In this document: in pieces, positions 35,819 to 47,998 of the stretch
Layout: the number at the start of each line of letters is the position of its first letter
How positions within the stretch are numbered: the first letter of the stretch is position 1
Source of the DNA: Amphirosellinia nigrospora
Taxonomy: Eukaryota; Ascomycota; Sordariomycetes; Xylariales; Xylariaceae
Length of the DNA stretch: 64,000 nt
Direction: 5' to 3'
Assembly: GCA_004123355.1 (NCBI GenBank)
Contig: SCHM01000002.1
Span: forward strand, 11,381,569 to 11,445,568
Notes under the pieces: model-generated
Databases searched by the model: none
What the model saw: the letters and a program-made list of their open reading frames with translations, nothing else
What the model was told of the DNA's origin: nothing
Translations under genes and position numbers: made by a program

Positions 35819-38538
35819 ATGATGAATCGTCACCAAACCAAATATAACGAAGTACATGATCGAAGTTTGGGCGCCCATGGAGAACAATACGAGGATGAGG
35901 GGTTCGGCTACCACTCACAATATCACTATGCGGCTAATCCACGGGATCTTCGACACGATTACGACAATAAAACGGCCACGGTGAGCTCTGAACGACAGTA
36001 TAAACCTACTGCTTTGAGATGGCCGTTCTTGTTAAGTCTTTTACTTGCCCTGCTGACTACGTTAGCCGTTCTCATCTATGCTATGGTGTCTCTGCCTGTA
36101 GTTGGATCAAGGGATGCGGTAGAACATGTGGAGGCGAGGGCTAGGTCAATCCTCTATACCAATACACCAAGCTGCTTTGCCGATTCATACTAGTGAGGCA
36201 ATTGGGCCCGTAGAACTGTCTACCTACTCTAGTGGCATTGAGACTAAAGATATCAGAGCCTTAGATATTTCTACTACTACACCAGCAAAAATTCTGAGAA
36301 TTCCGGTGAGAGTACTGCAACACCGACGTTCGGAAGTACAACCACCGAGACTCCTGCTTACTCCAAGCCTGAGAGCGAATTTGGCAAGGTTGGAACCAAA
36401 ACTGTTACAGAGGCTCTTCCAGAAACGACTACGACGGTAACATCTGCCGAGACTACATATTTCACCAAACCGGAGAGTGATTTCGGCCGAATTGGAACCA
36501 AAACTGTCACGGAGGCTGTTTCAGATACAATCACGAGTGTTGTAACGACAGAGACTACTTACATCAGAAATCCCGAGAGCGATTTTGGCAAAATTGGAAC
36601 CAAAACTGTCGTAGAGGATCTTCCATCTACAGCAAGTATATCAATCCTTGAGACTCCGGATTCCCTTGCGCCTGGGAGCGATTTGGACGACAAGGAAAGT
36701 AGAACAATCAACAATCAACTCACAACTTCAATAATGGAGATAGAGACGGCAACGCACGTAACGCTCGGGGTAACAACGATAATGGGCGCCGAAGGGTTGC
36801 CAATCACTACATTGACGAGGACCCCAAGTCTAATATCATCACTACAAACTAATACACTCACGAACTCTGAAGGCCAGGCGACAGCAACGCAGGTATCAAC
36901 AGTGATCGTCACGCCATCCGTGACCGTGGAGACCGACAGCTCTGGAAGTCCAACGGCAACGGTCCTAAGTTACCCGATTGCGCCATCGGTACACACCGCG
37001 GTCTACGTCATCACCGGCGGACATTACTTCATGGGCAAATTTCTCCCTACGCTCGTGGCTAGTATTCTGGCGATTGCCGTGCAGATCCTGGATACGAACA
37101 TCAAGTCCTTCCAGCCGTGGCATGCGCTCACCCACAAACAAGGGGCCTTGGGGCGCGATTCGCTGTGTCTCGAGACCGGCGGCTGGAGATCCCTGGCTAT
37201 GGGCTTACGGTCACTGGCGGGTGGATATGCGGTCGTCTTTCTCGCAAGCTTGCTATTCTTGTCTTCGGCCGTGCTTACTTCTATTTCGGCTAGTGGTGTT
37301 ACCTTGGATCTACGTGGAGATGGCTGCAAGTTGGGGGGCAGCTCGGCTAGCAACTGCGCATATGTCCTGAGTGTCACGCCGGTAGTGGCTAAGGTTGGGA
37401 TAGTTATCCTGGCTGTTATGATTCTCGCCACTATCCTCCTGGTTGCTATGGTTGGGAGATGGCACTTGGGGGTTTACACAAACCCTTGGAGTATGTGTAC
37501 GCTAGCTTCGCTATCCGGGAATCTGAATGTGCGACGCCTAGTACTGGACGCTGCTACGGGATCGGGCAACCTCAAGCATCACGACTTCAAGCTCGACTAC
37601 TATCACCGCGCCAAGGGACATATGGAATATGGAATCGTGGTTGTCGATCGTTTTAGAAGCACAGGATTATCATCGATCCACGATAGCCAATACGCTTCGT
37701 TAACTAGTAGGCCCGAAGACGACGAAGCCTCCGGAAGGAGACGTGGCCCCCCTTTTTTCATGCTAGGCATCGTCGGCAGGCTGTCTATACTTCTTACACT
37801 GAGTGGAGTGTTGGTATTGGTCTTATACTACTCCCAGACTGGTGGTGACACGGCCTTTGAACGATTTATCGACGGCGACTCAATTGGGGTGCGATTTCTT
37901 TTCACTAGCTTGGGTGTGATCATCAGTCTCCTTTGGTCTTCATTTTACAGCGGTACGTATCCCAAGTATTATTTTCACGAACCTAATACTAACATGGCAC
38001 AGCCGTGGCGATTATGACTCCGTATCAGGTGCTCGCGGAAAAACCGCGTGTCGCCGGACAATCGATACTGCTGGCACCACCAACAAACCCCTTTTCTGGG
38101 CTATGGCACGCAATTCGGACGCGGCGGCCTTTTCTCGGTGCAGTCTCGCTAGCTTCGATTGCTTCACAGTTCCTCAGCATTTTTCTGAGCAACGTCCCCT
38201 TTCAGGTTACGCAGACGTTTCTAGTGTATTGGTTAAGTATTTGGACAGCTGTTGGCATTATGTCCTCAATGGTCCTCATTTTGCTGGCCTCCTTTTTCGT
38301 TAAGTGGCCAGATATGCCGGTCGGGCCGGGCACCATCGCTGGAGCCATGTATTACGTGTGCAATACTTCCGCCGTCGATAAGTTCGAGGGGCTTAGTACG
38401 TTGAGAAAAGAGGAGAGGGACCGTACAGTTAAGGATATGGGTTTACTATACCAGTTTGCTGAAACAATGAGCGATACGGGTGACAGCAAGATTGGGCTCA
38501 ATGTCTTGCACACTAAGGATTCATACGCTGGATGGTAA
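35819..38538 (+). CDS. DUF3433 membrane protein with Ser/Thr-rich tandem repeats
   Basis: About 890 residues. A cytosolic N-tail (about 65 residues) is followed by a first membrane segment (WPFLLSLLLALLTTLAVLIY), then a Ser/Thr-rich region with three 34-residue repeats containing PESDFGKxGTKTVTE (starts near 36363, 36465 and 36567). Then DUF3433 repeat 1 begins FLPTLVASILAIAVQILDTNIKSFQPWHALT (shortened here to its core) and has several membrane spans; a second half follows GRLSILLTLSGVL. The last exon is joined over intron 37953-38002. Frame changes near 36180 and 36290 are probably base losses or unplaced introns. Function unknown; a surface or secretory-membrane role is inferred from Ser/Thr richness. 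Confidence 0.75.
36363..36668 (+). repeat. Three tandem copies of a 102-bp coding repeat
   Basis: Copies start near 36363, 36465 and 36567 and encode a 34-residue unit with PESxFGxxGTKTVxE. The third copy is the most diverged at its end. Confidence 0.8.
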
Positions 38539-38767
38539 TGCCCAGTGGAAATTGCGATGATTAGATAGGTTTTTTCATTCTCAGATCTCATATTCACGGA
38601 TCTATCACTTCCATTTTTGAACTACCCAACATCGAGACAGGGTGAGCGCTGCGTGGATCTATTTATCGCCTGTCGCACAGGTTATTATAATGCAATTCGA
38701 ACTGATGGTACCTTCTCGTCTTAAACGACTATTCGGTCTCTTGACCGATATTCTAGAAGGTCTAAAT

Positions 38768-41169
38768 CTACCAGACGCTAGGAGGTTGCTCAAAATTAAC
38801 ACCCGAAAGCCACATGGAGTTCTCCATTTCATCATCGTACCAGGGCCAATCCGATCCCATGTCCATAAACGGGCCTAGTTCCTCAGTCCCGATGACTCTC
38901 TTGAAAGCTTCAAAGGGTTCTTCGTCGTCAGTATAGGCAGGGATCTCAGGTAAAGGGCTCTCAGGGCTTCGCGTAGAGCCCACCATTTTCTGCTCGCTGG
39001 TGTGCTCGGAAACATTATCGGTGGGAGGCGTTGAGTGCTCATTCGTCAACAAACCTGATGCCACTTGGCGGCGCAAGCTACGCTGATCACGAGCAGCAGG
39101 CCTTGATATCAGTGGCCGCCGCAGATCTGTGCGCTGCATCTCACGTACGTAGCGTGCCTTGGCCATGAGGCGGCGGATAGGCCGCCATAGAGCGAGACGA
39201 CCCTCGTCGTCGGAAGTGATGCCGACTTTCCAACCATCGTAGACGGTTTCGACGCACTCCCATGCGCGGTCGCATTCGGCACTGTGCGGTCGCGCGCACA
39301 GTTCTGACAGCACGAACGCCATTGCACCCCATTGAATGTGTGTCTTCGAGTACCACGTGAATTGCGTGATGGCACTGTCCGATAGCAGTATACCTGATAG
39401 TTGGAGTATTTCTATCGAGGTCTGAAATAGCTTGTCATGAGCCTGAAGATTGGAGGTCGCGCTGCTAGCTGTCTCAGGGACCGAGCTGCTGTTCTCGCCA
39501 GTCTTGCCGTTGGACATTTGACCCTTCCCGCGGGATGTGACCGAGTATTGCGTTATGAGTTGGAAGCGGGCCAGAACAATGCGGGCTACTGCTGAGCAGA
39601 GCAATTCAAAAGGTACTGAGGGGTCACATATAGGCAAGTACTTGTCGCGTATACACGCCTCCAAGTCCAAGATTACCGCACGGCTCTGTTTGAACGGTTC
39701 TTGGTTCTCGTCCTCTCTCTGAACCCCAATACCACCGGGCCCTCGGTTGCGCCACTGCTTCATGAGACCAAGCTTCCAGCCAGTCTGTATGGCTTCACAG
39801 CGAACCCGTGAAAGCGTCATGTCCGTCGCGCGATCCCATCGCTCGGGTGGTGGCTCCGTCATATCTGGCAACAAGTCGACATCGTCAATGTGAAGGGGCG
39901 GCTTCACGTCCGAGGTAAAGCCCTGTGCGATGGGTTCGTTACAAAGGTACTCCGAGGAGCGGCTGTCAATGATGCAGATCTGCCACCATAAGCGTCTGCG
40001 CAACTCGATCTCAAAAGGCTTTAACCCAAACTTGGTCCCGTCGCGGTGTAGGCCTATGGTGCGCGCGATGTGATAGATCAGCGAGGTCAGTGACCAGGCC
40101 GCGCGTGAATCCTCTTCATTTGGTAACGCGGAGAGGAAGAGAACCGCTGCCTGCAGCATCGTCATGTTCTGAGTGTTAAGCAAATCGCCACGGGCTAGTG
40201 CTTGTTCCACTGCAAATCGGAATCTTTGGAGCGCACTATCTCGTGTCTCGCCAAGGATACTCAAACACGACTCCGGAGCTAGGCTAACCACAGCTGAGTA
40301 ATTAATGGCGAAGAGGAGAGCCTCGGTGGCCTTGTTAAGGGAGTCTACTGAGGCAATCGCATCCCAGTAGATACGTGTCAGTGTAGGCATGTGGAATATG
40401 CGAACGAGCGGCGCAACATTCTCTGTAAATGCGGTATACAGAGCTACAGCCTGAGTTAGCGAGGGGTGAAGATGATGAAGGGTGGAGGCGACAGCTCGAT
40501 ATCCCCAGATGGCCGCACTGAGGCCTGAACGGGAGTACGGAGCGGGAAGGGTAGCAGTTGTCTGGAAGGAAGCTTCAGAAGGAACCGGCGAAGGTGTCGG
40601 TTCGTAGTCAACAGCATCCTCGTTTGCGGGTTCAAACAACAAGTCACGGAGCTCCTCAACCTGATATAATCCCATAAGCACGGCACTCGACGAGCCGGAT
40701 TCCTACTTAGGGAATGAATCTAAGGCTTACTTCGCTAGACAAGGTAACCCACAGGGCGTTATTCACATAGTAGCTTCTTGATTCGTCAACCTTGAGTCGA
40801 CTGAAGTCCTGATCGAACGAGTCCACGCCATCTCTCGCCTCCTGGGTGTGGGTGGATTCTATAGCATTTTGACTGTTCTGTGCTACACTAGCTTGGCTAA
40901 CGATGCTCAAGACGAGCCACACGCTCCGATAGCTGGGGCGGCACGCCATGTCTTGGTCTTTTGGGTGCTCTGCCGCGACCAGGTGGTACACACAGGTGGC
41001 CTCGGCCCAATGGCAATTGGAACATCGTGGTAAATGACGTCGCATTTAATCCTACGATGCCGGCATAACGTGCAAGTTCTCAGTTGAATTGGTGGTTGGT
41101 ATGCGACGATGATGATGATAGGGGGTGTGCTGGGGCCGAATTATATGGTGTTCGGTCAGATCCCGCCAT
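38768..41169 (-). CDS. Zn2Cys6 transcription factor with fungal-specific TF domain
   Basis: Exon 1 (40731-41169) and exon 2 (38768-40660) give 777 residues. With two one-base losses allowed (about 41077 and 41037) the N-terminus reads [14 protein letters not shown] then [15 protein letters not shown], a complete Zn2Cys6 binuclear cluster near residue 30. The middle homology domain is clear: [20 protein letters not shown], then [42 protein letters not shown] and [17 protein letters not shown]. It starts [11 protein letters not shown] at 41169, 466 bp from the divergent MFS transporter gene, which it may control. Target genes are unknown. Confidence 0.9.
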
Positions 41170-41635
41170 AATTATCGCGATGCTGGTATAAGGTACTTGA
41201 ACGGTCCATATGCGGTCTATCTGTAAACAGGACGCGCAGCAAAGTCTCGGCTACCACATATGCGTAGAATATTAGTACATGTAGTTAGTTACAACCCAAG
41301 TCTATGTTGAGTTGGTAAGGGGATGGTCAAGCTCATGCGAGACCCACAATCCTTTATGCGCTTGTGCGGTTATCCGCTTATGCGACAGGCTAACGGAACG
41401 AGGTCAGTTGAGCACAAGCGTCACCCATCTATATAATACAGAACTAGAAAACTAATTGATATTCGCAAACATGTCTAAGGGGCCAAAATTTCACTTGTGT
41501 ACACTTCCGCGTCTTGCTGCGATTACACTATAGGGAATTACTTGTTGAGGATACATTCGTGAACCAGATACCTCTTAATAACATCCTTCACGTTAGGTAC
41601 TCGCAGTCAGAAAAGTATAGCTCGGCTTTCTTATA
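41170..41635. promoter_or_regulatory. Divergent promoter between Zn2Cys6 factor and MFS transporter
   Basis: The 466-bp interval separates two genes transcribed away from each other. Around 41355-41395 TATGCG/GCGC-type short repeats occur (CTTTATGCGCTTGTGCGGTT, CTTATGCGAC). No defined operator was recognised. Confidence 0.5.
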
Positions 41636-43502
41636 ATGAGTAGCTACTCACCAACAAGTCCTGCTGTTGGCGACAGTCGAAGTTGGAGCCAAGTCGAGCG
41701 CTCCGAAGAGGGCCAGGCCACGGCCCAATCAGCGGGTTATACACGGGGATCGAAAGAGAACGAGAAGGATTCCACGTCCAGCCCAGGAGCATTGGACTTG
41801 GTGGGCTTTGATGGTGAGGCCGATCCGCTGAACCCCAAGAACTGGCCGACTTCGAAAAAGGTCTATACGACAACACTGTGGGCGCTGACGACATGCTGGA
41901 TTACCCTCGCTTCTGCGATCTACTCGGCTGGCACTCAAGAAATCAGCAATGAATTCAACGTCTCGCTGACTACGGCCACTGCCGGCACTAGTCTACTTAT
42001 CTTCGGCTTTGCCATCGGCCCCTTGCTCTGGGCACCTCTGTGCGAGGTGTACGGCCGGAAATGGACTGCTCTGGCTGTTCGTTGCCCCTGCCCCTTATTT
42101 TGTAGGTGGAGAGAAAAGGCTGACATAACCCCCTAAAAAGCCGTACTTCATTAGTGCCGCGTTCGCTTTCGGTACCGCGACGGCCAAGGACATTCAGACG
42201 GTGCTGATCACTCGCTTCTTCGCCGGTGCCTTCGGCAGCGGGCCCATCTCTATCACCGGCGGCGCCATCGTCGACATCTGGCGACCCCAGCAGCTCGGAA
42301 CCCCTCTAGTGTGCTATGGCATCACCATTGCGGCTGCGCCCACTCTTGGGCCCATCATCGGCGGAGCTTTCATAGCCAGCGGGAGCGGGTGGCGCTGGAC
42401 GCAATATCTGACAGCTATCGTCATGGTAGTCCAGTGTGTCTTGAATGCGTTGTTCTTGGACGAGAGCCACGCCGATATCCTTCTAACCCGTAAAGCTAAG
42501 CAGCTCCGACGATCTACGGGAAACTGGGCTTTTCACTCAGAGGTGAGTTGATCACGCTTCGTGTTTTATCAAATCATCTATTAGATATCAGACTTACTGA
42601 CTTTGCCTGTCCAATACCACAGTGGGAAGAGTCCAGCCCAACCTTTAAGAACCTATGTAGCACTTTTCTCATCCGTCCGTTCCAGATGCTTCTTGATCCC
42701 ATTTGCCTATTGCTGACTATATACGCGTCGTTCGTCTATGGTAAGAATTTTGATATGATCAGCCAATCCATTCATATCATAGACCCTGCATCGCAATTGT
42801 GTAATTTGCTGACTTGGACCTAGCTATTCTATATGCCAGCATAGAGAGCTTCGCTCTCGAATATGGTCAGATCCGGGGCTGGGGTCCCGTCGACAGCCAA
42901 CTGCCGTTCCTAGCTCTGCTCGTAGGCTGCTTCGTCGCCGCAGTTGGTAACATATACAACAATGCCGTCTACTATGTGCGCAAGATGGCGGCGAACCACT
43001 ACAAGCTGGTCCCCGAGGCTAGACTGCCGCCGATGATGATTGGAAGTGTCACATTTGCCGCTGGGTTGTTTCTTTTCGGATGTGAGTCGTCGCGCCATCT
43101 GGGCCTTGGCCTTACGGTTCCATGAAATACTCCGATGGGGCTAACGGTAGTTTTCGCAGGGACCTCCTCTAAGTACGTCTCGAGCCCAGCGCCGTCCATT
43201 GTGGTGTATTTCTTACGGGCTTGGGCTTTACCCTCATCTTCCAGTCGTCCCTTCAATATCTGGTAGACACATTCACACGCTACAGCGCGAGCGCTATTGC
43301 CGCCAATACCTTTGTGCGGTCGCTCGCGGCGGGTGCCTTTCCACTCTTCGTGTACCCATTGTATGAGGGTATCGGTATCAATTGGGGTAGTAGCCTTTTC
43401 GGATTCATAGCTGTGGCTCTCATACCGGCACCGTTCCTCTTCTTTGTATGGGGTAAAAGGATTAGGGCTCGTGGAGAGTTTAGCAAATTATCGACCTACT
43501 AG
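41636..43502 (+). CDS. MFS transporter, DHA1 (drug:H+ antiporter) family
   Basis: Five exons (41636-42076, 42141-42542, 42623-42740, 42824-43081, 43160-43502) yield 520 residues with about twelve membrane spans. A Pro/Ser-rich tail contains DPLNPKNWPTSKK, typical of fungal DHA1 carriers. Between TM2 and TM3 is PLCEVYGRKWTALA, the family GRK loop; TM5 carries GPIIGGAF, the antiporter motif C. The last exon has a one-base loss at GG 43203-43204. It probably exports a toxic compound or secondary metabolite with H+ exchange; the substrate cannot be predicted. It stands next to two Zn2Cys6 factors. Confidence 0.9.
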
Positions 43503-44328
43503 AATGGAGCTTCCTTAAGCATATGTACATATGAAAGTAAGACTGAGGGGTAGGCTGCGTTTTGCAAGGTTGTTTTCGAACACATTATTGCGTTAAATAG
43601 ATTCACTAATTTCATTATCTTACATATTAAATCATAGATGAGCAAATACAAACTATAACCCATTAGGAGAGCGGTAACTGCCGCAAACCACAAGTTCCCA
43701 GCTTTGTTGCATCTCGGTTTGGGGAATGGGACTGTCGGTCATGCGAAGCTATGAGCTATCCCAGACTGTCGGGTCGACGAACGCTCGGAGGTAAAACATA
43801 CCAAGTAGAAACCTGCTTGTAAGTTTCTGCCGCCTGATAAATTTTTTATGGTTAACAACATCACGTCACAAAATCGAGAGGGGGCTATCATCCATGATAG
43901 ATCGCGAGGTAGAGGTCGATGCGCAGAAGGCCCCTGAGCATAACCCTTGTCACATTTTAGGCTGAAGATCCATCCACATAGTATATCTGAATACGATTAA
44001 GGTGCATAAAACGAATGAGTGGAAAGATCCTTGTGTTATGGTAAGGATGAAAAGAGGAGGGAGTAAATTCTAACGTTTTTAGGGGCCAATTGAATCTAAA
44101 CAGCGAACCTCTCCACGCACCCACCCTATGTCGCTATATACCTTGCTGTTTTATTCGATATTAACTTCACATTTCGGTCCCGGTGACTGGCCAGGGCCAC
44201 TTGGACCCATAGTCAACCGAAACCAATTTGACGGAACAAATAGAATCCTAGCGTCAGGAAGGGCCGGTATCTTAGTTTATTTTAGTAAACCCAGATGATT
44301 TTGACATGAGAAGCCGATGGATCGCCCA
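43503..44328. other. Intergenic, AT-rich
   Basis: 3' flanks of the MFS gene and the second transcription factor. No gene is seen. Confidence 0.5.
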
Positions 44329-45729
44329 TTAAAGAACATTAGCTTTTGGCCACTTTAGATATTCCTTAAGCCGTGGCTGATCTTGTAAACGATGGTCGAT
44401 CTCTTCCAAAAGCTCACTTCCCCGCCCTCTTAAAAACCAGAAATTTCCATCGAATGCTGAGAGAATGACAGCCCAGTAGGACAATACGACTAAAGCGTGT
44501 GGTTCTAGTCGTCCTATATCTACTCCTATGCTTTCTGGGATAAGGAATGGCCATATCATCACTGCGCCTACCTCGATATTGACACCGGCCTGAGCAGCTT
44601 GCATTGCCGATATGTCGAGACCCGAGATGGCTTTATCATAATCTTCTCGGTTTGGAAGGTCAACTTGGTCTCTGAAGGCTTGACGAAGGTTCGACAATGC
44701 AAGGAAGGTGTCATTAGGAAGTGGGGAATGTTCGAGAGAAGGTTTCCTACACATAGTCAGTACAGGGATCTGGAAACAGGAGTTCACTCTAACCTATCTG
44801 GTTGGAGGTTCACTGGCACTAGCATAACGCTCTGCACCAATGGGGCCAGGTCCGTTTGGCCAAGTCGATCTATATAAGGTAGAAGTGCCGCCTCAATCCC
44901 TCTAGTAACGACGAAAACTTCGGATATACTGCGCACAGATGTTGTCATGGACTGATCTCGATGACCAGCACTTAGGCAAAGGACATAAGCTATGACAATA
45001 AGTGCAAAGCAATAGACTGGTTTCCAGTTTTCGTCAGTTACGTGGGGGAGAACAACCCTGAATTCCCTTTGGCCAATGGCGTAATGTTGAGTGGCGAGAG
45101 CTAGATATGTTTGTCGTTTGTTTGGAAGCAGGTATGCTTTGTGGAGAGCAGCTAATGATAAGATACCATGCATCAAAAACTCATGCATGTATCCTTCATG
45201 AGGTATTACAGAACGCCAGACATGCCGCACACTTTCTTGATGAGCGAAAGTTGCGCTAGTGACGGTGCAATAATGGTGGAGTAATTCGAGATCACGTATC
45301 CACGGTAGGTTAAACGCGGTATCTGGGGCTGTCGATATGGGTAGATTGCTGTTTCGACAACAATTTACGTCACTGTGTCCCGATACTGTTTCCTGATCCT
45401 GAAAGAACGTGTCCGAAGAACTGTTAGAGAAGGGCGCCGGAGTCGGGGTTATAGTTCTCTCTGGCCGATTGGTCAACTTTACCGCACAAGGAAGACCATG
45501 TACGCAACAGTTAGGCGCCCTTGATCCTGCTTGTACAGCAGTCGCTGGCAGGAAACTGCAGGCTGTACCATGCCTAGTACAATTAAAGCATGAGGGTCGC
45601 TGTTCGTCACACTACGAGGCTTGTTAGCCGAGAGGGAGATAATGTTGTATCTGCGGCACACCTTGACCTTCCTCCGCTTACACTCCTTACACCCAACCGA
45701 GATTTCGTGTGGCTTCGTCGGCCTGTCAT
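44329..45729 (-). CDS. Zn2Cys6 transcription factor, UPC2-like
   Basis: Three exons (45662-45729, 44794-45611, 44329-44746) make 434 residues. MTGRRSHTKSRLGCKECKRRKVK followed across the intron by CDEQRPSCFNCTRHGTACSF gives a full Zn2Cys6 cluster; the MTGRRSHTKS start and the short protein length are typical of UPC2/ECM22-related factors. The C-terminal domain starts DLELLHHYCTVTSATF, includes HEFLMHGILSLAALHKAYL and ends before WPKANVL. One base seems lost at CCC 45692-45694 inside the cluster. Introns of 50 and 47 bp. UPC2 proteins respond to sterols, but this fungal family is broad, so the ligand is unknown. Confidence 0.88.
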
Positions 45730-46316
45730 TGATGCCTCTAACCCGAATACTCGTGACCACAGAGAGAAAATATCGGATAGTCAAGACGGCAGCCAGTTGA
45801 CAGTTACATAACAGACCATCAAAGCAACAGACTGGTTGGCGATGTGGTGGGAACCACGAATACTCGTACTCGGAGACTTACAATGCATGTCAGGGGTAAA
45901 AGCGAATACTCGCATTCGGGTAAGACTCGGCAAATGACTAAGCTGATGTCCACTACAGTGCTACTTTCCTACTTCCAAGCAATGCGCACTGTAAATAATA
46001 CCTGCTCCGTGAGTTATGTCAGCACAGAAACAACGTTTATGATTCTAGGTTTAAAATTTTTCTAATGACTCATAACCTAGCTAATTGAGCACATGTCTTG
46101 AATAAGCCTTATCTCGGCCAGCTATTTATGAACTTAGGATTGGTGAGAAATAACTGATCAAACGCATCGTGCAGCAACGAAGAAGGAATTTCAAGATTCA
46201 AATGAGAATATAACCAATCAGTCGGATAATTAGGCCCAGTCTAGGTTTCCCAGAATGTAAATGGAGAACTCTCATATAGACTTGAGCTAAACAACCCAGA
46301 ATATGATCTCTATATC
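45730..46316. other. Intergenic
   Basis: Upstream of the second transcription factor and 3' of the PSST-like gene. No supported gene. Confidence 0.5.
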
Positions 46317-47071
46317 CTATTTGCGATACCACATTCGCGCCGGCCTCGAACGATGATGTATCTTCCGTTTTAGTTGAAGAATGCCGTACATCAATGCCTC
46401 GGCAGTGGGTGGACAGCCAGGCACGTATATGTCGACCGGGACAATGCGGTCGCAACCACGAACCACACTATACTGTAATGGTAATATCCTCCTCCATTAG
46501 CACAGCTTCCCATGCTGATGACCCAGCGAGGTTCGGGCATCTGATCATAAACTTGCCGCAATGCTGGCGCCATCTTATTCGTTAACGTGCCAGCTACGAT
46601 CATAATATCAGAGTGGCGGGGTGATGCACGAAAGATGACCCCTAACCTATCTTGATCGTAACGGGGCGCTGATAAATGCATCATTTCCACAGCACAGCAA
46701 GCTAGTCCGAATGCCATAGGCATACGGAACCTGTTCGGATCCAATTTGCTATAGCATCCATTGATGAACTAGTGATGGCACTTAGTGAATGTTCTAACCT
46801 CTCATACGGGTGGTATTGGAGACGATACATACAGAACATACTGTGCCACACTCCTTGTGCCCTCCTGGCTGGCCAGCACAACCTCTTTCCGATCCGGATT
46901 GATAGTTTTTGGCAAAGTTCGATTATCCTGTCTATCACTTATAGGTGCGGAAGAGCCAGCAGAAAGGTATCGGATTGATGAATTTGGCGCATGGGGTAAT
47001 CTAGAATGTTTGCCTTTCGAATGCGGTAATCGCGACCTTGAAATACATCTCAAGCTCTGAGCTGCATTCAT
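46317..47071 (-). CDS. Divergent NADH:ubiquinone oxidoreductase PSST (NuoB-like) subunit
   Basis: Two exons (46833-47071, 46317-46768; 64-bp intron GTATGT to CTAG) give about 230 residues. An Arg/Ser-rich presequence precedes [20 protein letters not shown]. The core keeps all four N2 iron-sulfur Cys: two in [12 protein letters not shown], one in [13 protein letters not shown] and one in [22 protein letters not shown] and [15 protein letters not shown] are near-universal. One-base losses near 46720 and 46487 break the frame. The tail ([17 protein letters not shown]) departs from the usual conserved end, which suggests a paralogue rather than the standard subunit. PSST lines the quinone/inhibitor pocket of complex I. 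Its role is either respiratory or target-duplication resistance (inference). Confidence 0.82.
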
Positions 47072-47695
47072 GTTGATGATCGTCAATTTATAGTTAGAGT
47101 GAAAGAAAGAAGCTGTGAATTTATGAACCATTAATTTTCTAGGCGCTGGATCCTCGACTATATATCCTCAAGGACCTATTAGGCCCACGCCGAAGGGTGG
47201 GTTGGAGGATACTGTTCCCCCATGTCTGACAGAAAGAAAACTGTAGCTACTATTTCCGGGATAGTGTACCATAAATGGAGAGTTTATCTCATTAGTAATT
47301 GTATTAATACCAGACTGTTCCTAATTCTCACTCATATTTATCAGTTGTCACTGCTGAAAGTATACTAGGTCAAGGAGTCACCACAGGTACTATACAAGGG
47401 CACAAGTTATCTATTATGCATATAAACAGGTCATCCCGCCTACTCTACCATAGTAAAGTAGCTGAATAGTACACTCGTTTACCTTCCGTTTCACCGGTCA
47501 CGGAGCAGAATTACAGCACTATACCGGAACACTATCAAGGGGCGCTTTCGTTGAGACCATTCGCTTTGAACTACACGTTAAAGCAATGCCTTATTCTTTA
47601 CATTTTACTTAGTCTATTTACCAATCACCTAGTATTCTACGAGCTTCACCTCTGAGGTTTGCTTAAATCAACAGATGATCAAATACCCCCTCTAG
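47072..47695. other. AT-rich intergenic region
   Basis: No coding region or repeat is recognised. Confidence 0.5.
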
Positions 47696-47998
47696 TTAAT
47701 TACCATACATCGTCAGGTTATCCATGAACTCCGTCTTGGCGAGACGGCACGCAACCTCTAACCCATCGCCAGATAAAATATGGCCGAGTTGGCAGTTTGT
47801 CCACTTTGCACTAGCCTCGGCGTCGGATTTGCAGCAAAGCGGATACATCGTGGTAGCGAGTTGTCGATGGCCCGCGTTTGCGGCACGCATATCGTCAATA
47901 TGTAATTCTGTTTCGTGACAGCTCTTTAGTCGACTTGCCTTGAAGTGAATGGAGGTGCAATTCTGCGCTTGCTTGTTGAGCATAGATCGGACATCCAC
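47696..47998 (-). CDS. Possible small protein or gene fragment, unrecognised
   Basis: A 100-codon frame without a confirmed start. It has balanced composition and cysteine pairs (CHETELHIDD, TMYPLCCKSD, WTNCQLGHIL), unlike random frames around it. I cannot match it to a family; it may be a fragment of a larger gene lost from the surrounding AT-rich DNA. Confidence 0.25.
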   Translation of the reverse strand: MDVRSMLNKQAQNCTSIHFKASRLKSCHETELHIDDMRAANAGHRQLATTMYPLCCKSDAEASAKWTNCQLGHILSGDGLEVACRLAKTEFMDNLTMYGN

